This document shows positions 18,523 through 27,555 of a stretch of DNA of 64,000 nt, in pieces. The translations under genes and the position numbers were made by a program. The stretch lies in assembly GCA_943787365.1 (NCBI GenBank), contig CALSMD010000005.1, positions 169,723 to 233,722 of the forward strand, in the 5' to 3' direction. Source of the DNA: an uncultured Flavobacteriaceae bacterium. GTDB lineage: Bacteria > Bacteroidota > Bacteroidia > Flavobacteriales > Flavobacteriaceae. How positions within the stretch are numbered: position 1 is the stretch's first letter; each line of letters starts with the position of its first letter. The notes beneath the pieces were generated by a model that ran no database searches, was not told where the DNA came from, and saw nothing but the letters and a program-made list of their open reading frames with translations.

Positions 18523-19467
18523 ATGCTGAACAGAAGACATATTCGAACCAAAGTAATGCAAGTGATTTACGCCCTCAAAAGATCAGAGGTACTGAACTTG
18601 ACTTCTGAAGAAAAATTTCTCAAATTGAGTATGGATAATATGTATGATCTTTATTTACTCATGCTATCTTTACTAGTTAAAGTGCATGAAAAAGCAAAAG
18701 ACCAGCAAGAGAAATCTCAACAAAAACACCTTTTAACTTCTGAGGATTTAAACCCCAACATGAAGTTTATCAAAAACGCATTATTGGTTCAGCTATCTGA
18801 AAATCAATATCTGAAGAACGCGCTCGAGCGCCATAAAGTCACCAATTGGGAATTGGACAATGAGTATGTGGAAGTTATTTTCAGAGCTATTCTTGAAAGC
18901 GATCGCTTTGCGAATTATATGGCAGCAGAATCGACTAATTACAATAAAGACCGCCAGTTTATAGTGGAGTTGTTTAAAGAAGTGATTGCTCCCAATGAAA
19001 AATTATACAATTATCTCGAAGATCGAAACCTAACTTGGATTGACGATTTACCAGTAGTGAATACAGCTTTGGTGAAACTTCTAAACAAATCTAAGGAAGA
19101 AAATTATGAAGACTATTTCACCCCAAAATTGTTCAAAGACGAAGAGGATAAACAGTTTGGCATTAGTCTATTGAAACATACCATCAAAAATTTAGAACCT
19201 TACACGGAAGAAATTAGTTTAAAAACTAAAAACTGGGACAAGGATCGTATTGCAGATATTGATTTTGTGTTGCTTCAAATGGCAATTTGTGAGTTTCATG
19301 AATTTCCATCGATTCCTACCAAAGTCTCTATTAATGAATACATCGAAATAGCGAAAGAATATTCAACACCTAAAAGTAATGTCTTTATAAATGGTGTTTT
19401 AGATAAGATTGTAAAGGAGTATAGCGAAAATAAAACCTTAAATAAGATAGGGCGTGGATTAATGTAA
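18523..19467 (+). CDS. nusB: Transcription antitermination factor NusB
   Basis: NusB binds boxA RNA with NusE in rRNA antitermination. At 314 residues it is twice the length of the enterobacterial protein, as is normal in Bacteroidota: the recognisable start NRRHIRTKVMQVIYAL is followed by a lineage-specific helical insertion, and the classic NusB domain is in the last ~120 residues (DRIADIDFVLLQMAI, TKVSINEYIEIAKEYS, FINGVLDKI). It heads the nusB-DUF1573-yajC group, a familiar flavobacterial order. Confidence 0.95.
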   Translation: MLNRRHIRTKVMQVIYALKRSEVLNLTSEEKFLKLSMDNMYDLYLLMLSLLVKVHEKAKDQQEKSQQKHLLTSEDLNPNMKFIKNALLVQLSENQYLKNALERHKVTNWELDNEYVEVIFRAILESDRFANYMAAESTNYNKDRQFIVELFKEVIAPNEKLYNYLEDRNLTWIDDLPVVNTALVKLLNKSKEENYEDYFTPKLFKDEEDKQFGISLLKHTIKNLEPYTEEISLKTKNWDKDRIADIDFVLLQMAICEFHEFPSIPTKVSINEYIEIAKEYSTPKSNVFINGVLDKIVKEYSENKTLNKIGRGLM

Positions 19468-19539
19468 ATTTTTAATTACATTTATACCCTCGTTTTATTT
19501 TGAGAATCAAATAGAATTTTTAACCATTAAATATCAAAC

Positions 19540-20034
19540 ATGAAAAAATTAATTTTAACTCTAACCGTAGCCAGTCTTGTTGTTTTTACTTCTTGTAAAG
19601 AAAATGCAGCAGAAAAAATAAACCAAGAAAACGTTACGAAAGCGGCTGAAAGAGACGCTCAAGCCATTGTTTTTCCAACCATCTCATTTGACAAAACAGA
19701 ATACGATTTTGGTCAAATCATGAACGGAACGCCTGTTGAAACTGTGTTTTCTTACACAAATACAGGGAATTCTCCTTTAGTAGTTACAAACATCAAAAGT
19801 ACGTGTGGATGTACTGTGCCTCAAGGGTGGAGTAAAGAGCCTTTAATGCCAGGAGCATCGTCACAGTTTACTGTGAAGTTTAATGGAAAAGGTGCCAACA
19901 AAATTTCTAAAACAATTACGTTGACTACCAATACAGAAAAAGGAAATGAGCAAGTAAGAATCTCAGCGTTTATCGTTCCAGATCCAAATGCACCAGTGAA
20001 AACTCCTGCGAACAAACCACTTAGTATACAATAA
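19540..20034 (+). CDS. DUF1573 lipoprotein
   Basis: 164 residues with a lipoprotein signal (LVVFTSC, lipidated Cys20) and one DUF1573 domain, an immunoglobulin-like fold with the conserved KSTCGCTVPQGW motif. Such proteins are exported and of unknown function. Lies between nusB and yajC, 72 bases after the former and 26 before the latter, likely the same operon. Confidence 0.9.
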   Translation: MKKLILTLTVASLVVFTSCKENAAEKINQENVTKAAERDAQAIVFPTISFDKTEYDFGQIMNGTPVETVFSYTNTGNSPLVVTNIKSTCGCTVPQGWSKEPLMPGASSQFTVKFNGKGANKISKTITLTTNTEKGNEQVRISAFIVPDPNAPVKTPANKPLSIQ

Positions 20035-20060
20035 TAATAACAATATAATAATAATACGAT

Positions 20061-20354
20061 ATGGAAGGTCTTGGTGAGTTTGCCCCGTTTATTTTAATGG
20101 CTGTAATAGTCTATTTCTTTATGATTGCACCTCAAATGAAGCGTGCTAAAAAAGAGAAAGCATTTGCAGCAGAGCTTAAAAAAGGAAACAAAGTAATTAC
20201 TAAAAGTGGAATGCACGGTAAGATTGCCGAATTGAATGATAAAGACAATTCTTGCGTCATTGAAACCTCAGCAGGTAAAATTAAATTTGACCGTTCTGCC
20301 ATCTCAATGGAAATGAGTCAAAAACTCAATACTCCGCCTCCAGTAAAAAAATAA
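20061..20354 (+). CDS. yajC: Preprotein translocase subunit YajC
   Basis: Accessory subunit of the SecDF-YajC complex, 97 residues: one membrane helix at about 8-25 (FILMAVIVYFFMIAPQ) and the cytoplasmic family block KGNKVITKSGMHGKIAEL. Last gene of its operon: the arm of a strong terminator begins at the base after the stop codon. Confidence 0.96.
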   Translation: MEGLGEFAPFILMAVIVYFFMIAPQMKRAKKEKAFAAELKKGNKVITKSGMHGKIAELNDKDNSCVIETSAGKIKFDRSAISMEMSQKLNTPPPVKK

Positions 20355-20397
20355 CAATCAATAAAAAGCCGCTCATTGAGCGGCTTTTTATTGATTG
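20355..20397 (+). terminator. Bidirectional intrinsic terminator after yajC
   Basis: A perfect 20-bp inverted repeat (20355-20374 and 20378-20397) with an ATT loop; core GCCGCTC/GAGCGGC flanked by A and T tracts, so it can act in both directions. Confidence 0.93.
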
Positions 20398-20430
20398 TCA
20401 AATTGAACCCATTCAGATTCTAAAAAAATT

Positions 20431-20482
20431 AAAAGTCAATAATTATGAGAAGCTGAAACGAGTTCAGCTTGACAGGTAAAAG
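20431..20482 (+). repeat. Dispersed REP-like palindromic repeat, copy 1
   Basis: Contains TGAGAAGCTGAA and TTCAGCTTGACA arms around a short loop. The same 52-base unit with few changes recurs at 46255-46306. See the finding on this repeat family. Confidence 0.7.
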
Positions 20483-20500
20483 ACTTTTTGTACAGGTTTT

Positions 20501-21742
20501 TTATAAATAACGTTTTTGAGTCAGCTCTGCTATTTTACAAATAACTTTCGTTGCACTCAAAATACTTTCCAAAGGCACATATTCATAACGCCCGTGGAAG
20601 TTATGTCCTCCCGCAAAGATATTCGGGCAGGGGAGTCCCATAAAACTCAATTGTGAGCCGTCTGTACCCCCTCTAATTGGTTTGATTAACGGTTGGATGT
20701 TTAGTGCTTTCATAGCGTCTTCAGCGATGTCAACAATGTGCATCACAGGCACCACCATTTCTTTCATATTAAAATACTGATCCTTAATTTCGATTTCAAA
20801 AACACTACTTCCCAAGTTTGTATTGAGTTCTTTTACCAAATTAAGCATGTGTTGTTTTCGAGCTTCAAATTTATCTCGATCGTGATCTCTTACAATGTAT
20901 TGTAAAACGGTTTCCTCTACCTTGCCTTCCATGCTGTGTAAATGATAAAAACCTTCGTAACCTTCCGTTTGTTCTGGAGTTTCCGTTTTTGGAAGTGCCT
21001 CCATAAACTTAGAAGCATAGTACATGGAATTGATCATTTTTCCCTTGGCATAACCCGGGTGGACAATTTTCCCTTTTACTTTGATGACGGCACCGGCTGC
21101 ATTAAAATTCTCATATTCGAGTTCCCCAATTTGACTGCCGTCCATCGTGTAAGCCCAATCGGCTCCAAATTTTTTGACATCAAATTTATGCGCTCCACGT
21201 CCAATTTCTTCGTCGGGAGTAAAGCCAACTTTGATCGTGCCATGCTTTATTTCAGGATGCTGAACAAGGTATTCCATTGCACTTACAATTTCACAAATCC
21301 CGGCTTTGTCATCCGCTCCTAAAAGCGTTGTGCCATCTGTTGTGATCAACGTTTGTCCTTTGTATAATAATAAGTCTTCAAAATAATCAGGCGATAAAAC
21401 GATGTTCTCTTTTTCGTTTAAGACAATGTCCGATCCATCATAATTTTCTATGATTTGAGGACTCACATTTTTAGCTGTAAAATCTGGGGAAGTGTCAAAA
21501 TGAGATACAAATCCGATGGTCGGTACTTTGTGTTCTACATTGGATGGTAAGGTCGCCATGATATAAGCATTCGCATCAATAGATACGTCTTGCATACCAA
21601 TCGCTTTGAGTTCGTCCGCCAGTTTATGTGCCAAGTCCCATTGCTTTTCAGTACTCGGAGTTGCCGTTGAATTCGGATCGCTCTCGGTGTCTATTTTTAC
21701 ATAGCCAATAAATCGATTCAGAATGTGATTTTTATCTAACAT
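20501..21742 (-). CDS. pepT: Peptidase T (tripeptidase)
   Basis: M20-family zinc tripeptidase, 413 residues from ATG 21742 ([19 protein letters not shown]). Visible metal-site motifs are [35 protein letters not shown] and, at the C-terminus, [15 protein letters not shown]. The start is supported by a well-spaced promoter just upstream; the open frame continues 16 codons further without family likeness. Cytoplasmic peptide turnover. Confidence 0.95.
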   Translation of the reverse strand: MLDKNHILNRFIGYVKIDTESDPNSTATPSTEKQWDLAHKLADELKAIGMQDVSIDANAYIMATLPSNVEHKVPTIGFVSHFDTSPDFTAKNVSPQIIENYDGSDIVLNEKENIVLSPDYFEDLLLYKGQTLITTDGTTLLGADDKAGICEIVSAMEYLVQHPEIKHGTIKVGFTPDEEIGRGAHKFDVKKFGADWAYTMDGSQIGELEYENFNAAGAVIKVKGKIVHPGYAKGKMINSMYYASKFMEALPKTETPEQTEGYEGFYHLHSMEGKVEETVLQYIVRDHDRDKFEARKQHMLNLVKELNTNLGSSVFEIEIKDQYFNMKEMVVPVMHIVDIAEDAMKALNIQPLIKPIRGGTDGSQLSFMGLPCPNIFAGGHNFHGRYEYVPLESILSATKVICKIAELTQKRYL

Positions 21743-21759
21743 ATAATTTTGTCTTTGGT

Positions 21760-21790
21760 CAAAAATAATTAACCCAGCCTTCAAACACAA
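21760..21790 (-). promoter_or_regulatory. Promoter of pepT
   Basis: On the minus strand TTG (21790-21788), a 20-base spacer and TATTTTTG (21767-21760), 17 bases before the ATG. Confidence 0.65.
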
Positions 21791-21829
21791 GAGTTCGCTT
21801 GCTTTCTTTTATATTGTGTCTATTTAATG

Positions 21830-21837
21830 TATTTTTG
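21830..21837 (+). promoter_or_regulatory. -7 element, pyrD
   Basis: TATTTTTG, exact consensus, 17 bases before the pyrD ATG; divergent from the pepT promoter. Confidence 0.55.
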
Positions 21838-21854
21838 CACTCAAAATACGCTTC

Positions 21855-22898
21855 ATGTACAAATCGATTATCCGTCCAATTCTTTTTAAATTTGACCCTG
21901 AAGTCGTTCATTATTTCACGTTTGATGCCATCAAACTGTTATCTAAAATCCCTGGAATTCCTTTTTTAATCCGACGTCTTTTTCAGGTCAATCACCCTGT
22001 TTTGGAGCGCGAATTGTTTGGACTCCGTTTTAAAAACCCGGTGGGACTTGCGGCTGGATTTGATAAAAATGCCGTGCTTTACAACGAGCTTGCGAATTTT
22101 GGATTTGGATTTATTGAAATTGGAACCGTCACCCCAAAACCACAAGAAGGCAATCCAAAAAAACGTTTGTTTAGGCTTCAAGCGGATAAAGGGATTATCA
22201 ACCGAATGGGCTTTAATAATGCCGGTTTGGAAGCGGCGATTGTACAGTTAAAGAAAAACAAAAAACAACTCATTATAGGAGGGAATATTGGTAAAAACAC
22301 CCAGACACTTGCAGAAGGATATACGGCTGATTACTTAGAATGTTTTGAAGCCTTACACCCTTATGTCGATTATTTTGTACTGAATGTAAGTTGTCCCAAT
22401 GTTGGCAGCCATGCCAAGCTGAATGATAAGGATTATTTAGAGGAATTGATAAAAGCGGTACAAGCATTAAACGCCACTTTTGAGGTGTCTAAACCCATCC
22501 TTTTAAAAATAGCACCAGACTTGAACGACACCCAATTGGATGAAATTATAGAGCTTGTAGCCGTGACCAAATTAGAAGGGGTGATTGCTTCGAATACCTC
22601 TATTTCTAGAGAGAGCCTCAAAACCGATGTGGCGACTTTGGAAGCGATTGGAAACGGCGGCGTCAGTGGTCAACCCATCAAAGAAAAGAGCACCCAAGTC
22701 ATTAAATATTTATCAGAAAAAAGTCAAAAAGCATTTCCAATTATTGGAGTAGGAGGGATTCACTCCGCACAAGATGCTTTGGATAAAATGGCTGCTGGTG
22801 CCGATTTGGTTCAAATTTATACAGGCTTTATTTACGAAGGACCCGCACTCGTCAAGCGCATTAATAAAGCACTTTTGAAATCATCTCTTAAAAATTAG
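21855..22898 (+). CDS. pyrD: Dihydroorotate dehydrogenase, class 2 type
   Basis: Oxidises dihydroorotate to orotate in pyrimidine synthesis. The 347-residue length and the N-terminal ~50-residue helical extension before [13 protein letters not shown] match the membrane-associated, quinone-linked class 2. FMN contacts include [15 protein letters not shown] and [13 protein letters not shown]. The active-site segment reads NVSCPN, with Cys180 where class 2 enzymes normally carry the catalytic serine. A TTG-started LysE gene begins two bases after its stop. Confidence 0.95.
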   Translation: MYKSIIRPILFKFDPEVVHYFTFDAIKLLSKIPGIPFLIRRLFQVNHPVLERELFGLRFKNPVGLAAGFDKNAVLYNELANFGFGFIEIGTVTPKPQEGNPKKRLFRLQADKGIINRMGFNNAGLEAAIVQLKKNKKQLIIGGNIGKNTQTLAEGYTADYLECFEALHPYVDYFVLNVSCPNVGSHAKLNDKDYLEELIKAVQALNATFEVSKPILLKIAPDLNDTQLDEIIELVAVTKLEGVIASNTSISRESLKTDVATLEAIGNGGVSGQPIKEKSTQVIKYLSEKSQKAFPIIGVGGIHSAQDALDKMAAGADLVQIYTGFIYEGPALVKRINKALLKSSLKN

Positions 22899-22899
22899 T

Positions 22900-23520
22900 T
22901 TGGACACTGAAATTCTCATCTCCTTTATAATAGCCACCGCGACCTTGGCACTTTCTCCGGGGCCAGATAATGTTTTTGTACTTATTCAGAGTATGACCTA
23001 TGGCAAAAAACAAGGCATGGCGATTGTCTGCGGACTGATATCGGGCTGTATCATCCACACTTCCTTGGTGGCTTTTGGATTGTCCACTTTTATAAAATCA
23101 AACGCAGAATTACTTCTTGTTTTAAAACTGTTGGGAGCAGGGTATATGCTCTATTTAGCCTACCGCGTTTTCACATCACCGGCGGTCATAAACACTAACA
23201 CACCCACTAAAAGTAAATCGTTAGGAGCCTTGTTTAAGCAGGGGTTTATCATGAATGTGATCAATCCAAAAGTCTCCATATTTTTTATGGCCTTTTTCCC
23301 CGCCTTTTTATACAGTGAAACCCAGTCTTTAGTAGTTCAGTTTTATACGCTTGGATTTTTATTTATGACGACTTCCTTTTTAATCTTTTCGATGCTTGTG
23401 TTTTTCTCGAGTTCGGTGGGTTCTACCTTAAAGTCGAATACACGTTTTGGGGTTGTATTAAAATGGGCTCAGATCACCGTCTTTTTAGGCATTGCAATTT
23501 TTATATTAATCACACAGTAG
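22900..23520 (+). CDS. LysE family amino acid exporter
   Basis: 206-residue inner-membrane exporter with about six hydrophobic helices and the family motif SPGPDNVFVLIQSM near the N-terminus plus NPKVSIFFMAFFPAF. The start is TTG at 22900, one base after the pyrD stop; an internal ATG would remove the first helix, so the TTG is preferred. Substrate could be a basic or neutral amino acid or homoserine; not decidable. Same transcript as pyrD. Confidence 0.88.
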   Translation: MDTEILISFIIATATLALSPGPDNVFVLIQSMTYGKKQGMAIVCGLISGCIIHTSLVAFGLSTFIKSNAELLLVLKLLGAGYMLYLAYRVFTSPAVINTNTPTKSKSLGALFKQGFIMNVINPKVSIFFMAFFPAFLYSETQSLVVQFYTLGFLFMTTSFLIFSMLVFFSSSVGSTLKSNTRFGVVLKWAQITVFLGIAIFILITQ

Positions 23521-23540
23521 CTTCAACCATATATCAACAG

Positions 23541-23783
23541 ATGGAAAAAATTAAACTTATTTGGGATTTCAGAGGTCCCGCAAGCCCTCAAACGGCAGCC
23601 CACTTTAAGATCCACTTATTAGAGTTTTTTGCATCGGAAAAATTACTCCTCATAGAATCGGGGGTGGAGTCGGTTAACGAAGTGCACCACTATACCTATG
23701 CCATCATTGATAAACAGAATTTAGATACAATTAAAACGGCGTTAAAACCCACAAGAGGACAGCGCGTCAAAGTGGACGAATAG
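23541..23783 (+). CDS. Conserved hypothetical protein
   Basis: 80 residues from ATG 23541 (MEKIKLIWDFRGPASPQTAA...). I do not recognise a named domain. It has no signal peptide or membrane helix, is His-containing (VNEVHHYTY) and follows the LysE gene by 20 bases. The open frame reaches back into lysE, but the upstream part does not look coding. Convergent with the nitronate monooxygenase gene, five bases apart. Confidence 0.7.
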   Translation: MEKIKLIWDFRGPASPQTAAHFKIHLLEFFASEKLLLIESGVESVNEVHHYTYAIIDKQNLDTIKTALKPTRGQRVKVDE

Positions 23784-23788
23784 GAGTT

Positions 23789-24766
23789 CTATTTATAGGT
23801 TTCTAAAAGTTTGTATTGGGCTTTGATGGCTTCTGTAAACTCCGTTTTCATGCTCGCTACCAGTTCTGCCACAGAAGGTGAATCATGAATACTGGCCACT
23901 CCCTGTCCAGCAGACCAGATGGTTGCCCAAGCTTTGGCTTCATTTTCATGAGCCGTGAGTTCTTTTCCAAAATCGATTTTCTTTTGCTGACTGAGCATTT
24001 CTTCGGTAATGCCCATCGCTTCCATACTCGGGCGTAAGAAATTAGCTGCGACTCCTGAGATTGCAGCCGTATAGACCACATCGTTGGCACCACTTGAGAT
24101 AATCATATCACGATACTCTTTAGGCGCTTTACTTTCTTTTGTATTGATAAATCGGGTTCCCATATAGGCAACATCAGCACCCATTTGCATGGCAGAAGCG
24201 ATGTCACGACCGTTACTAATACAGCCCGATAGAATCACTGTTTTCTTAAAAAAGCTTTTAATTTCAGCTACCAAAGGCATTGGGTTCAAAGTACCCGCAT
24301 GGCCTCCTGCACCTGCAGCGACGACGATCAGTCCATCGACATTGGCTTCTGCTGCTTTTTCGGCATGGCGTTTTTTGATCACATCATGGAAGACCAAACC
24401 ACCATAACTATGGATCGCATCGACCAATTGAGGCACGGCTCCTAAAGACGTAATAATAATAGGCACTTGGTGTTTCACGCAAATAGCCAAATCAGCCTGT
24501 ACGCGTGGATTCGATTGGTGTACAATTAGATTCACCCCATAAGGTGCAGGTTTTGTGCCTGTTTCTTTTTCAAAATCCGCCAGGGCTGTTTTAATTTCAA
24601 TCAACCATTCCTCAAAACCTTCTGTGGTGCGTTGGTTCAATGCTGGGAAGGTTCCAACAATTCCGTTTTTACAACATTCAATCACCAGTTTTGGACCGGA
24701 GATTAAAAACATGGGTGCCGCAATGGCTGGAATGGACAGTTCTTTTATAAAGGAGGGTTGACTCAT
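23789..24766 (-). CDS. Nitronate monooxygenase-like FMN protein
   Basis: 325-residue TIM-barrel FMN enzyme of the 2-nitropropane dioxygenase / nitronate monooxygenase family. Motifs seen: PAIAAPMFLISGPKLV at the N-terminus, VVAAGAGGHAGT (the FMN and catalytic His region, near residue 150), LSGCISNGRDIASAMQMGAD and YMGTRF. It may oxidise nitronates, though many members are enoyl reductase-like or uncharacterised. Monocistronic by position. Confidence 0.9.
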   Translation of the reverse strand: MSQPSFIKELSIPAIAAPMFLISGPKLVIECCKNGIVGTFPALNQRTTEGFEEWLIEIKTALADFEKETGTKPAPYGVNLIVHQSNPRVQADLAICVKHQVPIIITSLGAVPQLVDAIHSYGGLVFHDVIKKRHAEKAAEANVDGLIVVAAGAGGHAGTLNPMPLVAEIKSFFKKTVILSGCISNGRDIASAMQMGADVAYMGTRFINTKESKAPKEYRDMIISSGANDVVYTAAISGVAANFLRPSMEAMGITEEMLSQQKKIDFGKELTAHENEAKAWATIWSAGQGVASIHDSPSVAELVASMKTEFTEAIKAQYKLLETYK

Positions 24767-24937
24767 GGTATGTATTTTTAAACAGTGTATTTGTTATTCG
24801 TTTGTCATTGCAATATAAGACTTGTAGGGCAAATAGTTGTTTTAATTTTAAAGTACTCTTTAATTGGGTGTCAGATTGCAGTCGTCTAGTGGCGTTAATA
24901 TTATGATAAACATAAATATTCTTGTTTAATTAAATAC

Positions 24938-24945
24938 TATATTTG
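24938..24945 (+). promoter_or_regulatory. -7 element, GLPGLI gene
   Basis: TATATTTG fits TAnnTTTG and lies 29 bases before the ATG at 24975. Confidence 0.45.
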
Positions 24946-24974
24946 AATCAACAAAACATTAAACACCTCTTTCA

Positions 24975-25799
24975 ATGAAGTCAAAAGTCATCACTACTCT
25001 CGCGCTCGTATTTGTTTTTTTAATCTCAACAAGTGTGAATGAAACACAGACTGTACAAGAATTTCAAGCGAAAGCTTATTATTTTTCTAAATCTAAAATG
25101 GATCTCGGAAAGTGGGGAGCTCGATTGAGTGAGGCTCAGAAAAAAGAAGTTGGGGCACGGATGAAAAACAGACTTGAAAAAGGCTATGTGTTGTCCTTTA
25201 ATAAAGAGGAGTCGGTGTTTACTGAGGAGGATCAATTGGATGCGATTTCTGGAGCAACGGATTCTTGGGGTAAAAATTTCGCACCCGGCAAACAGTATAA
25301 AAATGTAAAAACAAATACGCAACTTCAGCAGCAAGAATTTTATGGTAAAAAGTTTTTGGTAAAGGATGTATTACAACCCATAGAGTGGAGCTTAGAATCT
25401 GACACAAAAAAAATCGGAAATTATTCTTGTTTTAAAGCGACGGCCTTAATTCCTACGGATGAATTGACATGGTACTCTTTTTCTTGGGATAAATTGAGGA
25501 ACACAACTGAGTCCGATTCTACGGAGGTCAAAGAAGTTAAAATGACACAAATTGAAGCTTGGTATGCGCCTCAAATTCCAGTCCGTCACGGGCCTTTAGA
25601 TTATTGGGGACTTCCAGGGCTGATTTTAGAAGTGAGCGCGGATAATACAACGATGCTTTGTTCAAAACTGGTTCTGAACCCCGGTGAAATCATTGAGATT
25701 GCAGCACCGACCAAAGGGAAAGAAGTTTCAAAAATCGAATACCAAGACATCATTACAAAAAAAATGAAAGAGTTTCGTAACAACCGTATGAGGCGCTAG
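24975..25799 (+). CDS. GLPGLI family protein
   Basis: 274-residue exported protein with an N-terminal signal peptide and the name-giving motif WGLPGLILEV near residue 215. The family is confined to Bacteroidota, sits in the periplasm or outer envelope, and is often encoded near TonB-dependent systems; its function is unknown. Here it stands alone between promoter-bearing gaps. A lysine-rich tail ends the protein (KKMKEFRNNRMRR). Confidence 0.9.
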   Translation: MKSKVITTLALVFVFLISTSVNETQTVQEFQAKAYYFSKSKMDLGKWGARLSEAQKKEVGARMKNRLEKGYVLSFNKEESVFTEEDQLDAISGATDSWGKNFAPGKQYKNVKTNTQLQQQEFYGKKFLVKDVLQPIEWSLESDTKKIGNYSCFKATALIPTDELTWYSFSWDKLRNTTESDSTEVKEVKMTQIEAWYAPQIPVRHGPLDYWGLPGLILEVSADNTTMLCSKLVLNPGEIIEIAAPTKGKEVSKIEYQDIITKKMKEFRNNRMRR

Positions 25800-25926
25800 T
25801 GGGGGTTGTTTAGGTTAATTATTGTTTTTAGTTGAAATAATACTTGCACTTAATAAGTGTAAATCCCTTTTGGAACTCAGCCAGAAATTGCATTCACTTT
25901 TGGGGTTAGAATTCGGTCGTTTCACT

Positions 25927-25934
25927 TATCTTTG
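25927..25934 (+). promoter_or_regulatory. -7 element, Crp/Fnr regulator
   Basis: TATCTTTG, exact TAnnTTTG, 27 bases before the TTG start at 25962. Confidence 0.5.
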
Positions 25935-25961
25935 GAAATAACCAATTGACCAATCAAAACA

Positions 25962-26537
25962 TTGAAAGTAAATATTAAAATTGCATTGTTTGAATTTATA
26001 GATTTAACAGAATCTGAATGGTTGGTTTTTTCAGAGTCTTTCATAGTAAAACATTATAAGAAAGGCGAGTACCTTTTAAAAGCAGACGATCTTTGTGATT
26101 ATGTTGGATTTGTAGATAAAGGTTTTTTTACCTTCTTCTACCTAATTGAGGGCGTTCAACATATACGAGGGTTTTGTTTCCCCAATGAATTTATTTCTAA
26201 TTATTCATGTTTTCTTTTAGAGAATAAGTCCAAATTTAATATTCAAGCTTTGGAAGACTCTTCAGTCACACTAATACACAGAGATGCTCTCTTTCGGTCA
26301 TATAAAAAACTTCCAAAAGTTCAAGAATTGAGCAGAAATATAGTTGAAAATTTATACATAGAAGTTTCAGAAAAATACGAATCATTCTTTCTTAAAACTG
26401 CTGAGGAGCGTTATCTGGAATTAATTAACAGTAGGCCTACAATTATTCAAAGGATACCCCAGTATATGATTGCTTCCTATTTGGGAATTACACCCGAAGG
26501 ATTAAGTCGAATTAGAAAACGATTAGCCAAAAAATAA
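25962..26537 (+). CDS. Crp/Fnr family transcriptional regulator
   Basis: 191 residues: an N-terminal cyclic-nucleotide-binding-type beta-roll (HYKKGEYLLKADDLCDYVGFVDKG) and a C-terminal winged helix with recognition segment MIASYLGITPEGLSRIRKRL. No cysteine cluster for an iron-sulfur centre is seen, so it is not a classic Fnr. The start is TTG. It precedes the secreted collar/LamG locus on the same strand by 158 bases and is a candidate local regulator, which is inference from position only. Confidence 0.88.
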   Translation: MKVNIKIALFEFIDLTESEWLVFSESFIVKHYKKGEYLLKADDLCDYVGFVDKGFFTFFYLIEGVQHIRGFCFPNEFISNYSCFLLENKSKFNIQALEDSSVTLIHRDALFRSYKKLPKVQELSRNIVENLYIEVSEKYESFFLKTAEERYLELINSRPTIIQRIPQYMIASYLGITPEGLSRIRKRLAKK

Positions 26538-26583
26538 TTTACATTTCTTAACCCAGATCAATGTATAAAGTTGATCAATAAAG

Positions 26584-26591
26584 TAATTTTG
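26584..26591 (+). promoter_or_regulatory. -7 element, tail-collar/LamG operon
   Basis: TAATTTTG lies 104 bases before the ATG at 26696, so a long leader would be transcribed. Confidence 0.35.
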
Positions 26592-26695
26592 TTTAAATTT
26601 TTTGAATAATAGTACGTGTGTATCTAACAAATACAACTTGCGTGATACAATCAAATTAACCAATTACTAATTTTAATTAACCAAATTCATATATC

Positions 26696-27544
26696 ATGAA
26701 AAAAATTGCTTTAACTTTTAGTGCCTTGTTTTTTACCTTAATTAGTTTTTCACAAGGCATCGCCGTTCAAGGCCTTGCTAGAGATGCGAACAATACTGCA
26801 AGAACAAATGCCAGCGTCCCATTGACATTTGAAATTTATTATTTAAACTCTAGTAATAATCCTGTAGATGTTTACTCAAGTACATCAACACTTCAAACAG
26901 ATGCATTTGGAGTCTTTTCTCATGTTATTAATTTACCAAACACTACAGAAACTCAATTTAGCAATCATGAGTTGTATTTAAAAATCAAAGAAGGAGCTAC
27001 TGAAATTTCTAATGAAGTTTTTAAACGTGTGCCTTTAGCATATGCTGCTAGTAACGGCGTTCCTACGGGCTCTATCATGCCATTTATAGGAACAGCAGCT
27101 CCAGCAGGCTGGATATTATGTGATGGTGGCGCGATACCTATTGATTCTAACACATTAACGTTAAGAACCTTATTAGGAAGTGCCAATGCCCCCAACTTAC
27201 AAGGAATGTTTTTAAGAGGGACAGGCACAAGTCCTGTGAACTCTCAGGACGGTCCCGCATTAAAAACAACACAAGGAGATGCATTTAAGAGTCATGCTCA
27301 CGCAGATAATTTTTCTATTCCAAATGGAGGAAGTCATTCACATCAATATAATGATTATCGTATGAATGAAGCTAGTAATGGTGGAGATTATGCAAATGGT
27401 GATGGTACAGATGGTTTTGATTATGTTAGAAATACTCAAAATGATGGAAATCACAGCCATGCTATAAATGGTTCTGTTTCTGCAAATGGAGGAACTGAAA
27501 GCAGGCCCGTAAACTATGGAGTTAATTATATTATTAAACTGTAA
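26696..27544 (+). CDS. Secreted phage tail collar-like domain protein
   Basis: 282 residues with a signal peptide (MKKIALTFSALFFTLISFSQ). The N-terminal ~115 residues form a beta-rich module common in Bacteroidota surface proteins (GIAVQGLARDANNTARTNAS). From residue ~122 comes a tail-collar domain: GSIMPFIGTAAPAGWILCDGG, then LQGMFLRGTG and His-rich turns SHAHA, SHSHQ and NHSHA as in phage tail fibres that bind metal through HxH motifs. No phage genes are near, so this is a domesticated or shared fold on a secreted bacterial protein. Followed 11 bases later by the giant LamG gene, clearly an operon. Confidence 0.85.
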   Translation: MKKIALTFSALFFTLISFSQGIAVQGLARDANNTARTNASVPLTFEIYYLNSSNNPVDVYSSTSTLQTDAFGVFSHVINLPNTTETQFSNHELYLKIKEGATEISNEVFKRVPLAYAASNGVPTGSIMPFIGTAAPAGWILCDGGAIPIDSNTLTLRTLLGSANAPNLQGMFLRGTGTSPVNSQDGPALKTTQGDAFKSHAHADNFSIPNGGSHSHQYNDYRMNEASNGGDYANGDGTDGFDYVRNTQNDGNHSHAINGSVSANGGTESRPVNYGVNYIIKL

Positions 27545-27555
27545 TTCTCTTAGCT

